Positions 35,327-45,829 of a stretch of DNA of 64,000 bases are shown here, piece after piece. How positions within the stretch are numbered: the stretch's first letter is position 1; every line of letters starts with the position of its first letter. A program made the position numbers and the translations under genes. The DNA comes from Molanna angustata (Eukaryota; Arthropoda; Insecta; Trichoptera; Molannidae). The notes beneath the pieces were generated by a model that did no database searches, had not been told where the DNA came from, and worked only from the letters and a program-made list of their open reading frames with translations. The DNA is taken from contig OY754986.1 of assembly GCA_963576475.1 (NCBI GenBank), positions 10,453,321 through 10,517,320 of the forward strand, given 5' to 3'.

Positions 35327-35998
35327 AGGACGTCGGGTTAAATTTCCCTAATAAATTAGGAGTATCAACGCGATTATTCAATATGTTATATAGAAACATC
35401 ATGTCGAGAAAGATCGTGTCGAAACAACATATGAAGAGAAAAATCGTAAACACACACAGGATACCAGTATATTTTGTAGATTCATGCAACACAGAGATTC
35501 AACAAGAGGTTTTCTCGAGTTCCCATAAAACTCCAACGGAATTAATAGAGTTGTTGTTGTAGAAAATGTAATATCCAGCTTTTCTTTTGATCCAGTAACT
35601 GCTTCTATCTAAAACCCTGAGTTTTGTAATCATCTCCAGACACGAAGAAGGGAGATTCACACAGGGATAATTATACAGAGGATGCTGTGCTCGATTCACA
35701 ATTCGAGGGTAAATCTTGAAAGCTTTTATAAGAATTTGCGAAGATCGTCCGATTCTCGCTCACATGTCTTCATCTAATAACTATTGCTGCAAACGAGTCG
35801 AGGATATACTTCCATTTACAATAGAATTATTCTTTATTTTTATTTTATTTTATTTACGTAGGCCAAGAGCTCATTTGCATTTTGATATTACAATCCAGTC
35901 ATGATACAGTTGGAGTAGGGTTGCCAACTCTTATTTACGGATAAGCGGAAAATCAAAAAAATCTAAATACTTTATATTTAAACTATTTAAATGGGTTG
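35327..35998. other. No gene seen
   Basis: No recognised feature. Confidence 0.5.
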
Positions 35999-35999
35999 G

Positions 36000-36110
36000 T
36001 GACAGAATAATTATCAAGGTGTTGGCGAGTTCAAATCCCACCCTATCTACCTCGACCTATTACGTTCGCCTATATCATAAGCATTTATGTAGGATGTATT
36101 TCGCTCCTCC
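36000..36110 (+). mobile_element. Diverged SINE family 2 copy
   Basis: GGGTTGGTGACAGAAT stands at the A-box position and GTTGGCGAGTTCAAATCCC at the B box, then ATAAGCATTTATGTAGGATG as in the family-2 body. The A box is mostly lost. Confidence 0.5.
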
Positions 36111-36163
36111 CATAACTCCCCTTCAGTGCATTTCGCCCCCACCAGAGGGCACTCCAATAGGAT

Positions 36164-36956
36164 GGTGACAGGAAAATTATTCGAAAAACAATTATTCGAA
36201 TGCTCAATTTTACGAAAATCAATTTTACGAATGGCAATTATTCGAATCACATTTTTTCGAAAAACAATTTTCCGAACACACAATTATCAGAAATTACAAT
36301 TGTTCGAATTTTTATGATGTCATGTTGGTATTATTGTGAGAGGAATAAACCATAGATTTTTATTATAATATACTAGATGTCGTAGTTTTTTGTATGAATC
36401 GAAGTGAGGCATTTTCCGGGGGATTTTTGACGTTTTAGTACATCGTTTTTCCATAGAGAATAACGACTAATGTGAATTGTTTTCCGGTTTATTTGTCGTA
36501 AAAAACACTTTGTTTATTTAGATTTAGAGAAAAGTTATCTAGGATGTGTTGAAATGTAAGGAAAACTGAAATATGTTGCCAACCAAAACGTCAATCGCGC
36601 GATATTCCATGACTCACTTTTTGCACGGAGTACTACATCTACATAGTATATTATGTATAATAAAAATCTATGGAATAAACAACATGGCGACGCACCGCGC
36701 TGTCAGATATCCTAGGATGTACACCGATTTTTTAAACCTAACCTACAAAACTTTGGTAAAAATAGGTTGGTTAGGTTTGCTTGTAGTTATAATTTGCGAC
36801 TGGCGTGAGCCAGTTCGGTCAATTGGTTTTCCAACAAATGTTAGTTCGAATAATTTGCTTTCGGACAATTGTCATTCTTATAACTGATTTTCGAAAAACT
36901 GTTATTCGTACAATTGCGCATTCGAACAATTGTGTTTCGAAGAATTTTCATGTAAT
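36164..36956. mobile_element. Fold-back element with tandem-repeat inverted ends
   Basis: A 10-bp direct repeat CCAATAGGAT flanks it (36154-36163 and 36957-36966). Both ends, about 140 bp, are arrays of 15-16 bp units (ATTATTCGAAAAACA type at 36175-36312; the inverse, TTCGAACAATTG type, at about 36816-36950). The terminal 18 bp TGACAGGAAAATTATTCG and TTACATGAAAATTCTTCG (inverted) agree. The middle is about 500 bp of non-coding sequence with an AAACCTAACC/GGTTAGGTTT palindrome near 36735-36780. The layout recalls Drosophila FB/Galileo fold-back elements. Confidence 0.78.
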
Positions 36957-37014
36957 CCAATAGGATATATTTATTTATTTTCTTAATTTTTAAATAAAAA
37001 AATATAAGTATTTG

Positions 37015-37095
37015 AGACTTCACGTCGCGTCGCTTGGGTTGGTTGGAAGAGATTGTCATATAGCACTACACCCTGCATTGTGCAATTTGTTGCAA
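37015..37095 (+). mobile_element. LINE 3' tail fragment
   Basis: CGCTTGGGTTGGTTGGAAGA then GATTGTCATATAGCA is the same phrase as in tails at 47.50 and 51.70 kb (GGTTGGTTGGAAGAAATT...GGCAGTAAACCTGCC). Coding part absent. Confidence 0.5.
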
Positions 37096-37689
37096 AATTA
37101 GGTAAATTTAATCGTGCATTTCCATATGAAAGGAAACACGACACAAGAGTGTATCCTCACACACCAGTCCCATCCATCTCACCTAAAAGGGTAACATTCG
37201 GAATGGATTTTTTTCAAAGCGCCTAGGGAAAAATAAGGAGTTCGGTTCTCCTAGTATAACCTAGACACAAGGGTTTAATGATAAACAATTACACTTATTT
37301 TTATTTTAAGGAGACAAAAAATATCGGAAAAGAAATAAAAGCAGATTTTGGATCTATACTTGTGAGATTTTTATATCATAAAAGCTCAACATAATATATG
37401 TATGTAATACGATGTTATTGTAGGTATGACGTCACAAAGTATGATACGTGACTTAACGACACGACAGCTTTTTTGCTGAACCTACGTTATCAATTTCATA
37501 TTTTCCATCCATTTTTATTGAAAGATATAAAAATTTCGTTTATCGACAAATTTTACAGACCATTAAATATTGTACAAAGTTTAAAACACATTTACTCTCT
37601 ACCACTATGCCCTACACCTAGAAAAAAATTTTAAACTACAGTAAATTCCATTAAAAGTATCTTTATTTTAGATTTAAGAGTGTTTATTT
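37096..37689. other. No gene seen
   Basis: No recognised feature. Confidence 0.5.
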
Positions 37690-37775
37690 TATTTTTCGTT
37701 CGGTCCTCTCTGCCTACCCCAAGTAGGGGTACGGCGTGATGGTATGTATGTAGGTATGTATGTATGTATTTTATT
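37690..37775 (+). mobile_element. NVCQ-type LINE, last codons and tail
   Basis: CGGTCCTCTCTGCCTACCCC then AGTAGGGGTACGGCGTGATG and a (GTAT)n run are the final codons (SVLSAYP) and characteristic tail of the LINE at 41.37 and 15.24 kb. Confidence 0.75.
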
Positions 37776-37871
37776 TTTATTCAAATTGAAGCTAACAATG
37801 TACGAAGTAAAAAATAAATAGTCTAAACATCCAAGCCATACATCAATTATAAGCTTACAATACTATCATGA

Positions 37872-38103
37872 TCCAACTGTCGATTCGTTCATGAGAATTC
37901 AATTCTCTTAATGAATCGACATTATTAAGCCAAGATGCGTGTACGAAGGAAAATTTTGTATGGTGTAGTGGACTTTTTGCATGCTAATAGCACCAACTAG
38001 AGGCCTCGCAGCATATATGTTCCCATACATGGATTATCTCAGAATTCGGAGTAGAACATTTTATGTGAGTTTTGTGTGTTTGTGTGTGTGTGTGTGCGTG
38101 TGC

Positions 38104-38137
<34 letters not shown>

Positions 38138-39789
38138 GTGTCTGTGTGTCTGTGTGTGTGTCTGTCTGTCCCCCCCTTTCGGGCCTAGGTTGCGGCTCTA
38201 AGGGCCTAGGCAGTAAAGGCGGGGGTGGGCGGCCGACGCTGTTGCGCCCTCGTCAATTCTGTACTTAGAGAAGAGCAGGACGAACGCCTTTAGTCTCGCT
38301 CGGCAGTGACTGGTCAACTGTGGCGAATGTTGTTGTGTGGTTCGGGCACACCGCCGGCGCAGACGTCGGGTCAGACATCCTGTGTTGACAACGAGACGTC
38401 ATATCTGACAGGTGATGATTGCGTCGGATGCCCCCGGTGTTAGCCCGCGGAACCTTCGGACGCCAACACGAGGACCGATGCGTCGGGATATAAGCCTAGG
38501 TTGAGGCTCTAAGGGCCCAGGCAGTAAAGGCGGGGGTGGGCGGCCGACGCTGTTGTGCCCTCGTCATTCTATACTTAGAGAAGAGCAGGACGGACGCCTC
38601 TAGTCTCGCTCGGCAGTTACTCGTCAACTGTGGCGAATGTTGTTGTGTGGTTCGGGCACACCGCCGGCGCAGACGTCGGGTCAGACATCCTGTGTTGACA
38701 ACGAGACGTCAAATCTGACAGGTGATGATTGCGTCGGATGCCCCCGGTGTTAGCCCGCGGAACCTTCGGACGCCAACACGAGGACCGAGGGGTCGGGGTA
38801 CAAGCCCCTCCGACTTGAAACGGAGTGTACTTAGCGGCCGATTTCGAGACCAATCGGAGGCCCTGACGTGTGTGGTTGGATTCTCGGGGGCAGTGGTTGA
38901 ACCCGATGGATGGTGGATATTTTGTGTTTGTCCGATGTTGCGGCTGCGTCCGGTGGTGAACAGGGCCAATGAGCTCTATAGCGTCGCCGGCGTGGAAGTG
39001 GATCGCGATCTCCCTCGATGTCCCCCCCTTATAACTTTAAAAGGGGGGGAATATATAATAAAATTTTAAAATATATAAAAAATTACAAGCCTACAAAACT
39101 TTTTTACTCAGAATTGTGAATTTTTGTTTCAGTCAGGGGTTATCAACTTTTGAAATTTTGATTTATTTTTCCATATATCTCAGAAACCGTAAAAGCTAGA
39201 ACGCTGAAAATTGGTATAAACATAGACAAATACAAAATCTCAAATTGGTTTTTTTTAAAAAAATCCAGGGTTTCTCAAACATTTTTTATTAAGAAAAATA
39301 TTTTTTTTTATGATAAATTTATGAGTTTAACTGCATATATTTCCAATTTTTTTTTAAATATCGAAAAAAGCCGAAACACCCCAACTAGAAAATTTAATTT
39401 TCTATAAAAAATATTAAAATTGTATTAGCACATTGCAATTTTTTTTCAACAATTTTTATAAAAATTGAATTTAGTGACGACATTGTTTCATACAATTTGT
39501 ATGGAAGTAGCCTACTCACAATATCTAAGAAGACTTAATAATTTGATACTAATCTCCAAACATACATACATACCATCATGCTGTTTTCACATTCTGGGTA
39601 GGATCAAAGGATTGACCTCCATACTATCCTATCTTGACATACATACCTAGGTACATGTGTTGTATAGAAAACCAAATATCTTAAAATATTAAATAATTTG
39701 TATTTATGGGTTTATAGTTTGGTACTTATTCTTCAACTATACATACTATCGCTATCGACAGTTGGATCTCATGTGTTACATGCAACTAG
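37872..39789 (+). mobile_element. Non-autonomous Helitron, copy E (subfamily 1, with GC-rich insert)
   Basis: 5' end TCCAACTGTCGATTCG preceded by A. Palindrome GAGAATTCAATTCTC. 3' end CATGTGTTACATGCAACTAG followed by T. The (GT)n seed is at 38075-38165. Immediately after it an 840-bp GC-rich sequence is inserted, and the Helitron body resumes at TATAACTT (39031). Confidence 0.9.
38179..39018. mobile_element. GC-rich insert with 311-bp tandem duplication
   Basis: Flanked by the 12-bp direct repeat TGTCCCCCCCTT (38167-38178 and 39019-39030). It contains two tandem units with a 311-bp period (CCTAGG at 38184 and 38495) sharing GGCGGGGGTGGGCGG, CGCTCGGCAGT and ACACCGCCGGCGCAGACG, then about 210 bp of unique GC-rich sequence. 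GC content is far above the surroundings. The variable-length duplication suggests a retrotransposition product, perhaps a LINE with repeated 5' units, but no poly-A or recognisable protein was seen. Confidence 0.72.
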
Positions 39790-39799
39790 TTTTATAAAT

Positions 39800-39965
39800 T
39801 TTCTTTGTACTCGTTCGATATTATTTATATGTACTTAATACTGGGGATTCCACATAACAGAGCCATACTCCAGTCTACTTTTGATCAATGAATTGAACAG
39901 TACAGAAAATGTTTTTGAATTTTTAAAATCCTTACTTTTTAAAAATCATTTGAGCGACTGTGGAG
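39800..39965 (-). mobile_element. CR1-like reverse transcriptase fragment
   Basis: The minus strand reads FNSLIKS-LEYGSV-WNPQY then HINNIERVQRKFIK. L-RS-LEY-S-VWNP-Y...IE-VQR-F-K is the conserved thumb-region motif of CR1-type reverse transcriptases. About 55 codons, with stops. Confidence 0.75.
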
Positions 39966-40029
39966 TCAAAGAATGATCGAGTGGTTAAAGTGCACTTTTG
40001 CACTTACTTAACCATGATCCAAGGTTATT

Positions 40030-40311
40030 TTCTGTCTCAGTTAGAAGGAACGGAGGATGGAAGGCGTCTGGTCTCAGTGGGACGGGGCCACAGCCCACGC
40101 GACAAGGGTTTTCATGGACTTTTTGTGAGGCAGATTCCCCGGGCGCCTCATCTCCCTAAGAGGCGGTTTGAACTGGCCAGCGCGCTCACCTTATTTGGTC
40201 CCGTATGATTTTTTTCCTGTGGAGATACCTAAAATCCTCGGTTTACAACGAACGTCCCAGGACCCTAGAAGTCCTCCTAAACAACATTCGACTCTTAAAA
40301 CATAAAAATTA
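40030..40311 (+). pseudogene. mariner-like transposase C-terminal half (broken)
   Basis: The + strand yields FLSQLEGTEDGRRLV, then (frameshift) QWDGATAHATRVFMDFL with a stop, GRFPGRLISLRGGLNWPARS, PYLVPYDFF and, after another shift, LWRYLKSSVYNERPRTLEVL. The (Q)DGATAHA block holds the second catalytic Asp and NWPARSP-L-P-DFFLW the C-terminal region of Tc1/mariner-superfamily (DUF4817-type) insect transposases. The third acidic residue position reads Tyr-Asp. No terminal repeats could be found. Confidence 0.8.
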
Positions 40312-40496
40312 GCGAATTAGGGTCGAATTTTCACCTCTGCGCGATCAATGTGATTCATATTAATTACACCAATATATGTAGTTAACTAGTCTCTTTTTAT
40401 GGCTCTGAAATAAAAATCGCGTCAGAGATTGGATTTATGACAGGTATTATGGCGGACATTGGGACCAGGTTGATCTGTTTTGTGTGAGCCCATATG

Positions 40497-40870
40497 TTTG
40501 TTGAGGTAATGATTGTGAGTGCTGAAAGTTGAGATTGTGTACATATTTAGTGTGGAACGGGAACAATCACCAAGTTCATAATTGCATATAATTGTCAATA
40601 AGAATTGTAAACTGTTCTTAAGGTAATGATTGTGAGTGCAGAAAGTTGAGATTGTGTACATATTTAGTGTGGAACGGGAACAATCACCTAGTTCATAATT
40701 GCATATAATTGTCAATAAGAATTGTAAACTGTTCTTGAGGTAATGATTGTGAGTGCAGAAAGTTGAGATTGTGTACATATTTAGTGTGGAACGGGAACAA
40801 TAACCTAGTTCATAATTGCATATAATTGTCAATAAGAATTATAAACTGTTGTTAAGGTAATGATTGTGTT
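40497..40870. repeat. 117-bp tandem array, three units and a partial
   Basis: AGGTAATGATTGTG anchors at 40504, 40621, 40738 and 40855 give an exact 117-bp period with very few differences. 117 is a multiple of three, so the minus strand is open for 136 codons with a 39-residue repeat (YELGDCSRSTLNMYTISTF). No family was recognised and I treat this as a by-product. Confidence 0.92.
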
Positions 40871-40958
40871 CAGTAATCGACTTATTGTTGCCATTATAAA
40901 TATGGTTTGATAAAAGGTAAATAAATAAATAAATAGATAGTCTAAATTACTAAGCCAC

Positions 40959-41147
40959 ACTGATTTTTTTTTTGTAAATAGTAACAAATTTTCATGTTAA
41001 TTAACCGAACTATAAGTGATTAAAAAACATTTGGTTGGTGCACACAGCCAAACAGTACCGTCATAAATAGATAAACCTTTATTACTGATAACAAAGGTTT
41101 GGCTAAAACGCAGGAAGCCAGTTCGGTTGTCATAGTATTTTTTTCAG
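40959..41147. mobile_element. CACTG MITE, second copy
   Basis: Left CACTGATTTTTTTTTTTG, internal TTAACCGAACTATAAGTGAT and AAAGGTTTGGCTAAAACGCA, right GCCAGTTCGGTTGTCAT then a TTTTTTTCAG end. The order is the same as in the 17029-17211 copy, but the ends are more decayed. Confidence 0.78.
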
Positions 41148-41364
41148 GGCACAAACACGATAAAGATTTGTAGGTTACGTCAGTAATCCGCAGATTAACT
41201 TCATCAATACACACACAATACATAACGTTTAAATTAGATCAAAGGTTTTTGTCATTTCGACGCTTCTGTGTACCAACTATGTATCTACCTAATATATAAT
41301 CTGCGGATCACATACTTAATCTACATATTAACAGCTTTACGTATATTATTTACATTACAATAAA

Positions 41365-41785
41365 TGAAGTGGAAATGAGATCGTTAAGAAGAATTTGTAA
41401 TAGAACGATGTATGATAGAGTTAGAAATGAGGTCACTAGGAAAGAATGTAAGATGAAGAAAGATGTAGTAACTAGAATGAAAGTTAACACACTTAGATGG
41501 TTTGGTCACGTGGAAAGAATGAATGAAGAACGCTTGACGAAAAAAATATATAAGGCTGACAGGAATGGAAAAAGAGGTCGGGGGCGCCCAAGAAAAGGAT
41601 GGCACGACCATGTGAATGATATTCTGAAAGAAGGAAATGTTAGAAGTCTGAACAATAGAAGAACATGCATGAGACGTAGCATGAATGTTGACGAGGCGGT
41701 GAATGTATGTCAAGATAGAATAGTGTGGCGTTCTGTTCTCTCTGCCTACCCCGCGAGGGACATGGCGTGATGGTATGTATACAAT
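41365..41785 (+). mobile_element. NVCQ-type LINE 3' end (open frame)
   Basis: Open from 41369 to 41770: EMRSLRRICNRTMYDRVRNE, LRWFGHVERMNEERLTKKIY, GRPRKGWHDHVNDILKEGNV, and VDEAVNVCQDR then WRSVLSAYPARDMA. About 133 codons of the reverse-transcriptase C-terminus with no stop, then GGCGTGATGGTATGTATAC and an (AAAT)-type tail. 5'-truncated, like most LINE copies. Confidence 0.87.
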
Positions 41786-41844
41786 AAATAAATTATTCTG
41801 ATTCAGAGCCGATTACTCATAGCTTAATTATAAAAGTAGGTTCC

Positions 41845-42930
41845 TACACACTTATGACACACTAGATTTAAATTTAAGAGGGCAACTGCTGCCAACGTAT
41901 CTATTTTTCAATTTGAATTTGCATCATTACTACAAAACGAATCATTTTGAAAAAAATAACCTAGTTAATTTGGATATTAATAAAGAAAAATATACCTTAA
42001 ATTTTTAATTATGTTCTGTATATATTCTTGTAGGAAAATAATAAGCATACCCCGATTTTTGACATTTATCTTAAATTTCAAAAAAACTGTAAGGTAGAGA
42101 GCATTATATTTTTTTATAAATTAGTGAAGATCAAAATATCTGGAAAAATACGATGTAACGTTGCATTAATGCATCAGTTTAAGTTAATAAACCAAAAAAA
42201 CTTTTATTTCGCAATGGAGCTGAATGGAAAATAAATGTTCTTTTAGGTTTACTTACTAAACCTGAAGCATTAATGCAACGTCACATCATATTTCTCTAGA
42301 TATTTTTGTCTTCTTTATTTAAAAAAAAATATTTTGAACTACGCCTTATATTTTATTAATAATAAACGTTGAAAATCGGGGTATGCCATTATTTTTCTAC
42401 AAAAATTTATACAGAACATTATCAAAAAGTTAAGATATATTTTTCTTTATTAATACCCTAACTATCTAATTTATTTTTTTCAAAACGATTTGATAAGAAA
42501 TAATGATGGTATATCAAATTGAAAATTAGGTACGTTGGCAGCAGTCCCCCCCTTAATATGATGCCGGCATCTATGAAGAAATGCAAAAGCAAAAACAATG
42601 TAAAAAGACTTGTCAAGGAATAGCTATTGAGGTGTGAATTTATATATAATTAACAGATCTCACACGATTGTATTATTTTTTTATTTTCATTTATAGAATA
42701 ATAAATAGAAGATAAGTTTTGTAGCGTAGGAAGGAATGTATGTTTGGGAGACCATCTTTGTGTGTGTCTTTTTTTACTGTAATGTTGTTTGTTATTATTA
42801 GAGTATATACATAGATATTATTGTCTTGAGAACACACCGACAAGTCTAGAAATTAGACTTGGCGTGACTCAGAAAAAATCTTTTTTTTGTAATATTTTAT
42901 GTTTTATTATCTTTCAATAAAAAAGACAAC
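41845..42930 (+). mobile_element. CR1-like LINE C-terminus and 3' UTR, split by a MITE
   Basis: 41845-41877 encodes THL-HTRFKF (compare THYTRFKFN at 45.97 kb). After the MITE, 42557-42650 encodes KKCKSKNNVKRLVKE then a stop in place of Trp. The 3' UTR has GGAAGGAATGTATGTTTGGG and ends in the GACAAGTCTAGAAATTAG hairpin and a CAATAAAAAAG tail. About 80 bp of LINE present at 46.0 kb is absent at the MITE. Confidence 0.8.
41878..42552. mobile_element. TTAA fold-back MITE, 675 bp
   Basis: Bounded by TTAA on both sides (41874-41877 and 42553-42556). The ends GAGGGCAACTGCTGCCAACG and TACGTTGGCAGCAGTCCCCC are inverted, and inverted similarity continues about 300 bp per arm (CATACCCCGATTTT / AATCGGGGTATG, TAACGTTGCATTAATGC / GCATTAATGCAACGTCA). 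TTAA duplication with G-rich ends suggests a piggyBac- or Kolobok-type element. No transposase. Confidence 0.85.
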
Positions 42931-43185
42931 TCGACACTTCGATCAGATTTTCATATTTAAGTCTCAAAAATAAGGCAACAAGACAGAGATAAACACGTTT
43001 ATCTTCTACGTCCAATAGATCATTTAATAATTAAAATATGAATTTTAAAACGCTATTTAATGATTCAGTATTATTCCAATGGCGCTGGGATTACGGTCTT
43101 ATGTTGCTCTACGAAACTAAGCAGTTTTCAGTCATTTGGAAAAAACGCTTTTATTGAGCACTGCGGACATTAAGAGGGAATACAT

Positions 43186-43795
43186 TCAGTACATACATAC
43201 ATACATACATACCATCACGCCATGTCCCTCACGGGGTAGGCAGAGAGAACCGAACGCCACATTTTTCTATCTTGACACACATTCATCGCCTCATCAACAT
43301 TCATACATCGTCTTATACATGTTCGTCTGTTGTTCATGCTTCTTACATTTCCATCTTTCAAAATATCGTTTACATGGTCGTGCCATCCTTTTCTTGGACG
43401 CCCGCGACCTCTTATTCCGTTCCTGTCAGCTTTGTATATTTTCTTCGTCAGGCGTTCTTCGTTCATTCTCCCCAAGTGGCCAAACCATCTCAATGTGTTA
43501 ACTTTCATTCTGTTAATTACATCTTTCTTTATCTTACATTCTTTCCTTGTATCTTCATTCCGAACTCTATCATACATCGTTCTGCTCTTCTAAGCGATCT
43601 CATTTCAAGTGCATTTATTCTGCTTTCGTGCGACTTCTGCCATGTCCAGGTCTCACTTGCATACGTCAGGGTTGGCACTACGATTGCGTTATGAATGGCA
43701 ACTTTAGCGTCTCTTGATATGTTGCGATCATTCATAACTGGTCTAAGTGCTCCATTCACTCTGTTTCCAAATGATATTTTTAAAGTGAGATGAGA
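43186..43795 (-). mobile_element. NVCQ-type LINE, longest copy
   Basis: The minus strand from 43759 reads NDRNISRDAKVAIHNAIVVP, TLTYASETWTWQKSHESRIN then ALEMRSLRR. One frameshift near 43580 leads to MYDRVRNEDTRKECKIKKDV, LRWFGHLGRMNEERLTKKIY, GRPRKGWHDHVNDILKDGNV and NVCQDRKMWRSVLSAYPVRD. YASETW-W is the conserved block upstream of the tail in RTE-like enzymes. The tail (CATA)n is at 43187-43210. Confidence 0.85.
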
Positions 43796-44229
43796 CTGGT
43801 GCGTGAGGATACACGCCTGTGTAATGCTTCATTTTACAAGGTAATGCATAGTTATCGTTGGTTACCCCAAATTGTGGGATAAGCGGCGATGGTATGTTTG
43901 AATAGTATTTCGCTTTTTCTTCTTTGGTTTCAATCTTGGAAATTGGTTGTCATCATAGTGATGCATCTCTTTCTCTTCTCCGCTCGCTCTTCAGCGACAC
44001 TCTTAAACTCTGTACCGGAAACAGACGCTATAAAGACACTCGTCTGTCGCGTTCAGATTGAACGTCGAGTGTACGCTCCAAACGCTCTGTAAAATCGTCG
44101 CGTAAAGAACGCTGTCTAATTGTTTAAGTTCCCTCAAATCCTTATCCAACGACCTCTCTAAATTTCCAGACAATGAACTACTTTGCTCAATCAGATGTCT
44201 CATATGTAGTCTTATAGAAAAAGACTATG
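43796..44229. other. No gene; possible decayed LINE sequence
   Basis: GGTTACCCCAAATTGTGGGA at 43860-43880 resembles a LINE tail. The rest, up to the RNase H remnant, may be upstream LINE sequence too decayed to read. Confidence 0.35.
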
Positions 44230-44790
44230 AAATTATACTAGCATGAATCCTGTCCTACATACATAGGTATAAATGGGAATGAGATCGCGGATAAATTAGC
44301 AAAACAAGCCTCCAGTTCTGATGCCTCTTATTTTAACATTTTCCTTTCCATCCAAGACACAATTAGTTCTCATTGTAACATTGACAAAAATAAATGGCAA
44401 GATCTGTGGAAAATCACTTCTGGAACCAAAGGAACATACTACTATAATATCCAATTAAACATTCCATCTTATCCTTGGTTTCACAAAAAAAAAATGTCCA
44501 AAAGAGAGATCTCAAATATCTCGAGAATGAGATTGGGTCCTAGCTCAATTGCCTCTCACCTATATAAAATAAATATACAAGAAAACCCTTCATGTGCATG
44601 CGGGGCAGAAGTGGAAACACTCGATCACGTGTTCTTTGAATTTCCGATGCACTACGAATATGACATCTATCCCAACTTAAAAGTCCCTCTACCAGTTAAC
44701 ATGTCGCATCTCTTATCACTTAACTCTCTTCCTATTTATTCCGCAATATCTAAATTTATCTTAATCAATTGTATTAATCTGTAAGTCGAA
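44230..44790 (+). mobile_element. Jockey/I-like LINE: RNase H end plus zinc knuckle
   Basis: The + strand reads PTYIGINGNEIADKLAKQAS (the G-N-x-x-AD-LAK block of the RNase H domain), then WQDLWKITSGTKG, SKREISNISRMRLGPSSIAS and PSCACGAEVETLDHVFFEFP (C-x-C...H...F/C knuckle; the last Cys reads Phe), with a stop at 44782. One frameshift at about 44255. A clear 3' part of an RNase-H-containing non-LTR retrotransposon. Confidence 0.85.
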
Positions 44791-45149
44791 ATATTCATTA
44801 TTTTTTTTTTACTTTTTTTCTATTTGGCGCAAATCACTCTTCTATAAGGGTAGGTTGTCTAATATTTAAAAAAACGGTCTAATATCAGTGGTTTGTATCA
44901 GTCCTTGATCGACACTTCATACATGTCTAATTAATATCTCCCACCTGTTATCTCCTAGTAATTCAAAAATTTATGTCTTTTTGTTAAAATTTCTTAAAAC
45001 TCACAACATTGAACTGTAACTTAATTTTAATATTCTTTTAATATTCTCCTAAAACTGCTCCTAACCTACCTTTTTTATTTATATTTTAACCCAAGGCATA
45101 TAGCACTCTAAATAGGGTGAATTGCCATATAAAGCAAAAAAAATGTTTT
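44791..45149. other. No gene seen
   Basis: T-rich, probably the 3' UTR of the LINE just upstream. No tail could be delimited. Confidence 0.4.
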
Positions 45150-45595
45150 TTGGACAAGATATCAATCGAAATTCCTTGTGAAAAAAGGTTCTGTTTGTCG
45201 AATAAACAAAGGTCATATACACGGCCATCTTGAAAATACTAAAAACTCAAGAAGGGTTGAGTATCAAACAATACAGGTATACAGGCGGACTTTTTAACGA
45301 ACCCAGAGATAAAAATTCATTTTTAGCCGACGTCGTACACAAGAAAATTCTATAAAAAGATCCATGTCGAAATATTATTACATATTTAGGGATGGGCAAA
45401 CATTTTAGATTGGATTCCTCGACGATACCATTAATAATAACGAATATCAGAGATGGGGCCAATTAAAATCAACCCACACCAGAGAACCGTTACAAAACCT
45501 CAAAATATTCAAAATTTCATATTGATTTACGACCCCGAGGAATAGCTAATAAGGGAACATCAAAGACATCAAGAGACACATATTATATAAATTGA
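45150..45595 (+). pseudogene. Degraded unidentified reading frame
   Basis: One + strand frame runs about 145 codons with only a handful of stops: TKVIYTAILKILKTQEGLSI, YTGGLFNEPRDKNSFLADVV, CRNIITYLGMGKHFRLDSS and ENRYKTSKYSKFHIDLRP. Composition is protein-like and unlike the flanking non-coding DNA. I recognise no family. It may be the 5' part of the LINE that starts at 45.83 kb or an unrelated captured gene. Confidence 0.4.
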
Positions 45596-45829
45596 CGCCT
45601 TCAATAGCTTTTTATATTATAAAAGTATAATACGAAATGTATTTATTTATTTATTTTTCATATATTTTAACAATAAACAAATCAGGTATACAGAAAAAAG
45701 TACACAAACATTAAATTCATTCTTTCAAGCCACGGGCGTCCACTCCGATCTTCTGAACGTGCTTTACTATCTAATACAATTCATAGTGCTGATTTTTAAG
45801 CTCTTCAATTCTGAGATTACTCGTTAAAA
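45596..45829. other. Short non-coding interval
   Basis: Contains an (ATTT)n run at about 45640-45658, possibly a SINE or LINE tail in antisense. Nothing else recognised. Confidence 0.4.

Noticed and set aside
43136..43694. Plus-strand open frames across 43.1-43.7 kb
   Set aside because: They are antisense shadows of the NVCQ-type LINE coding on the minus strand.
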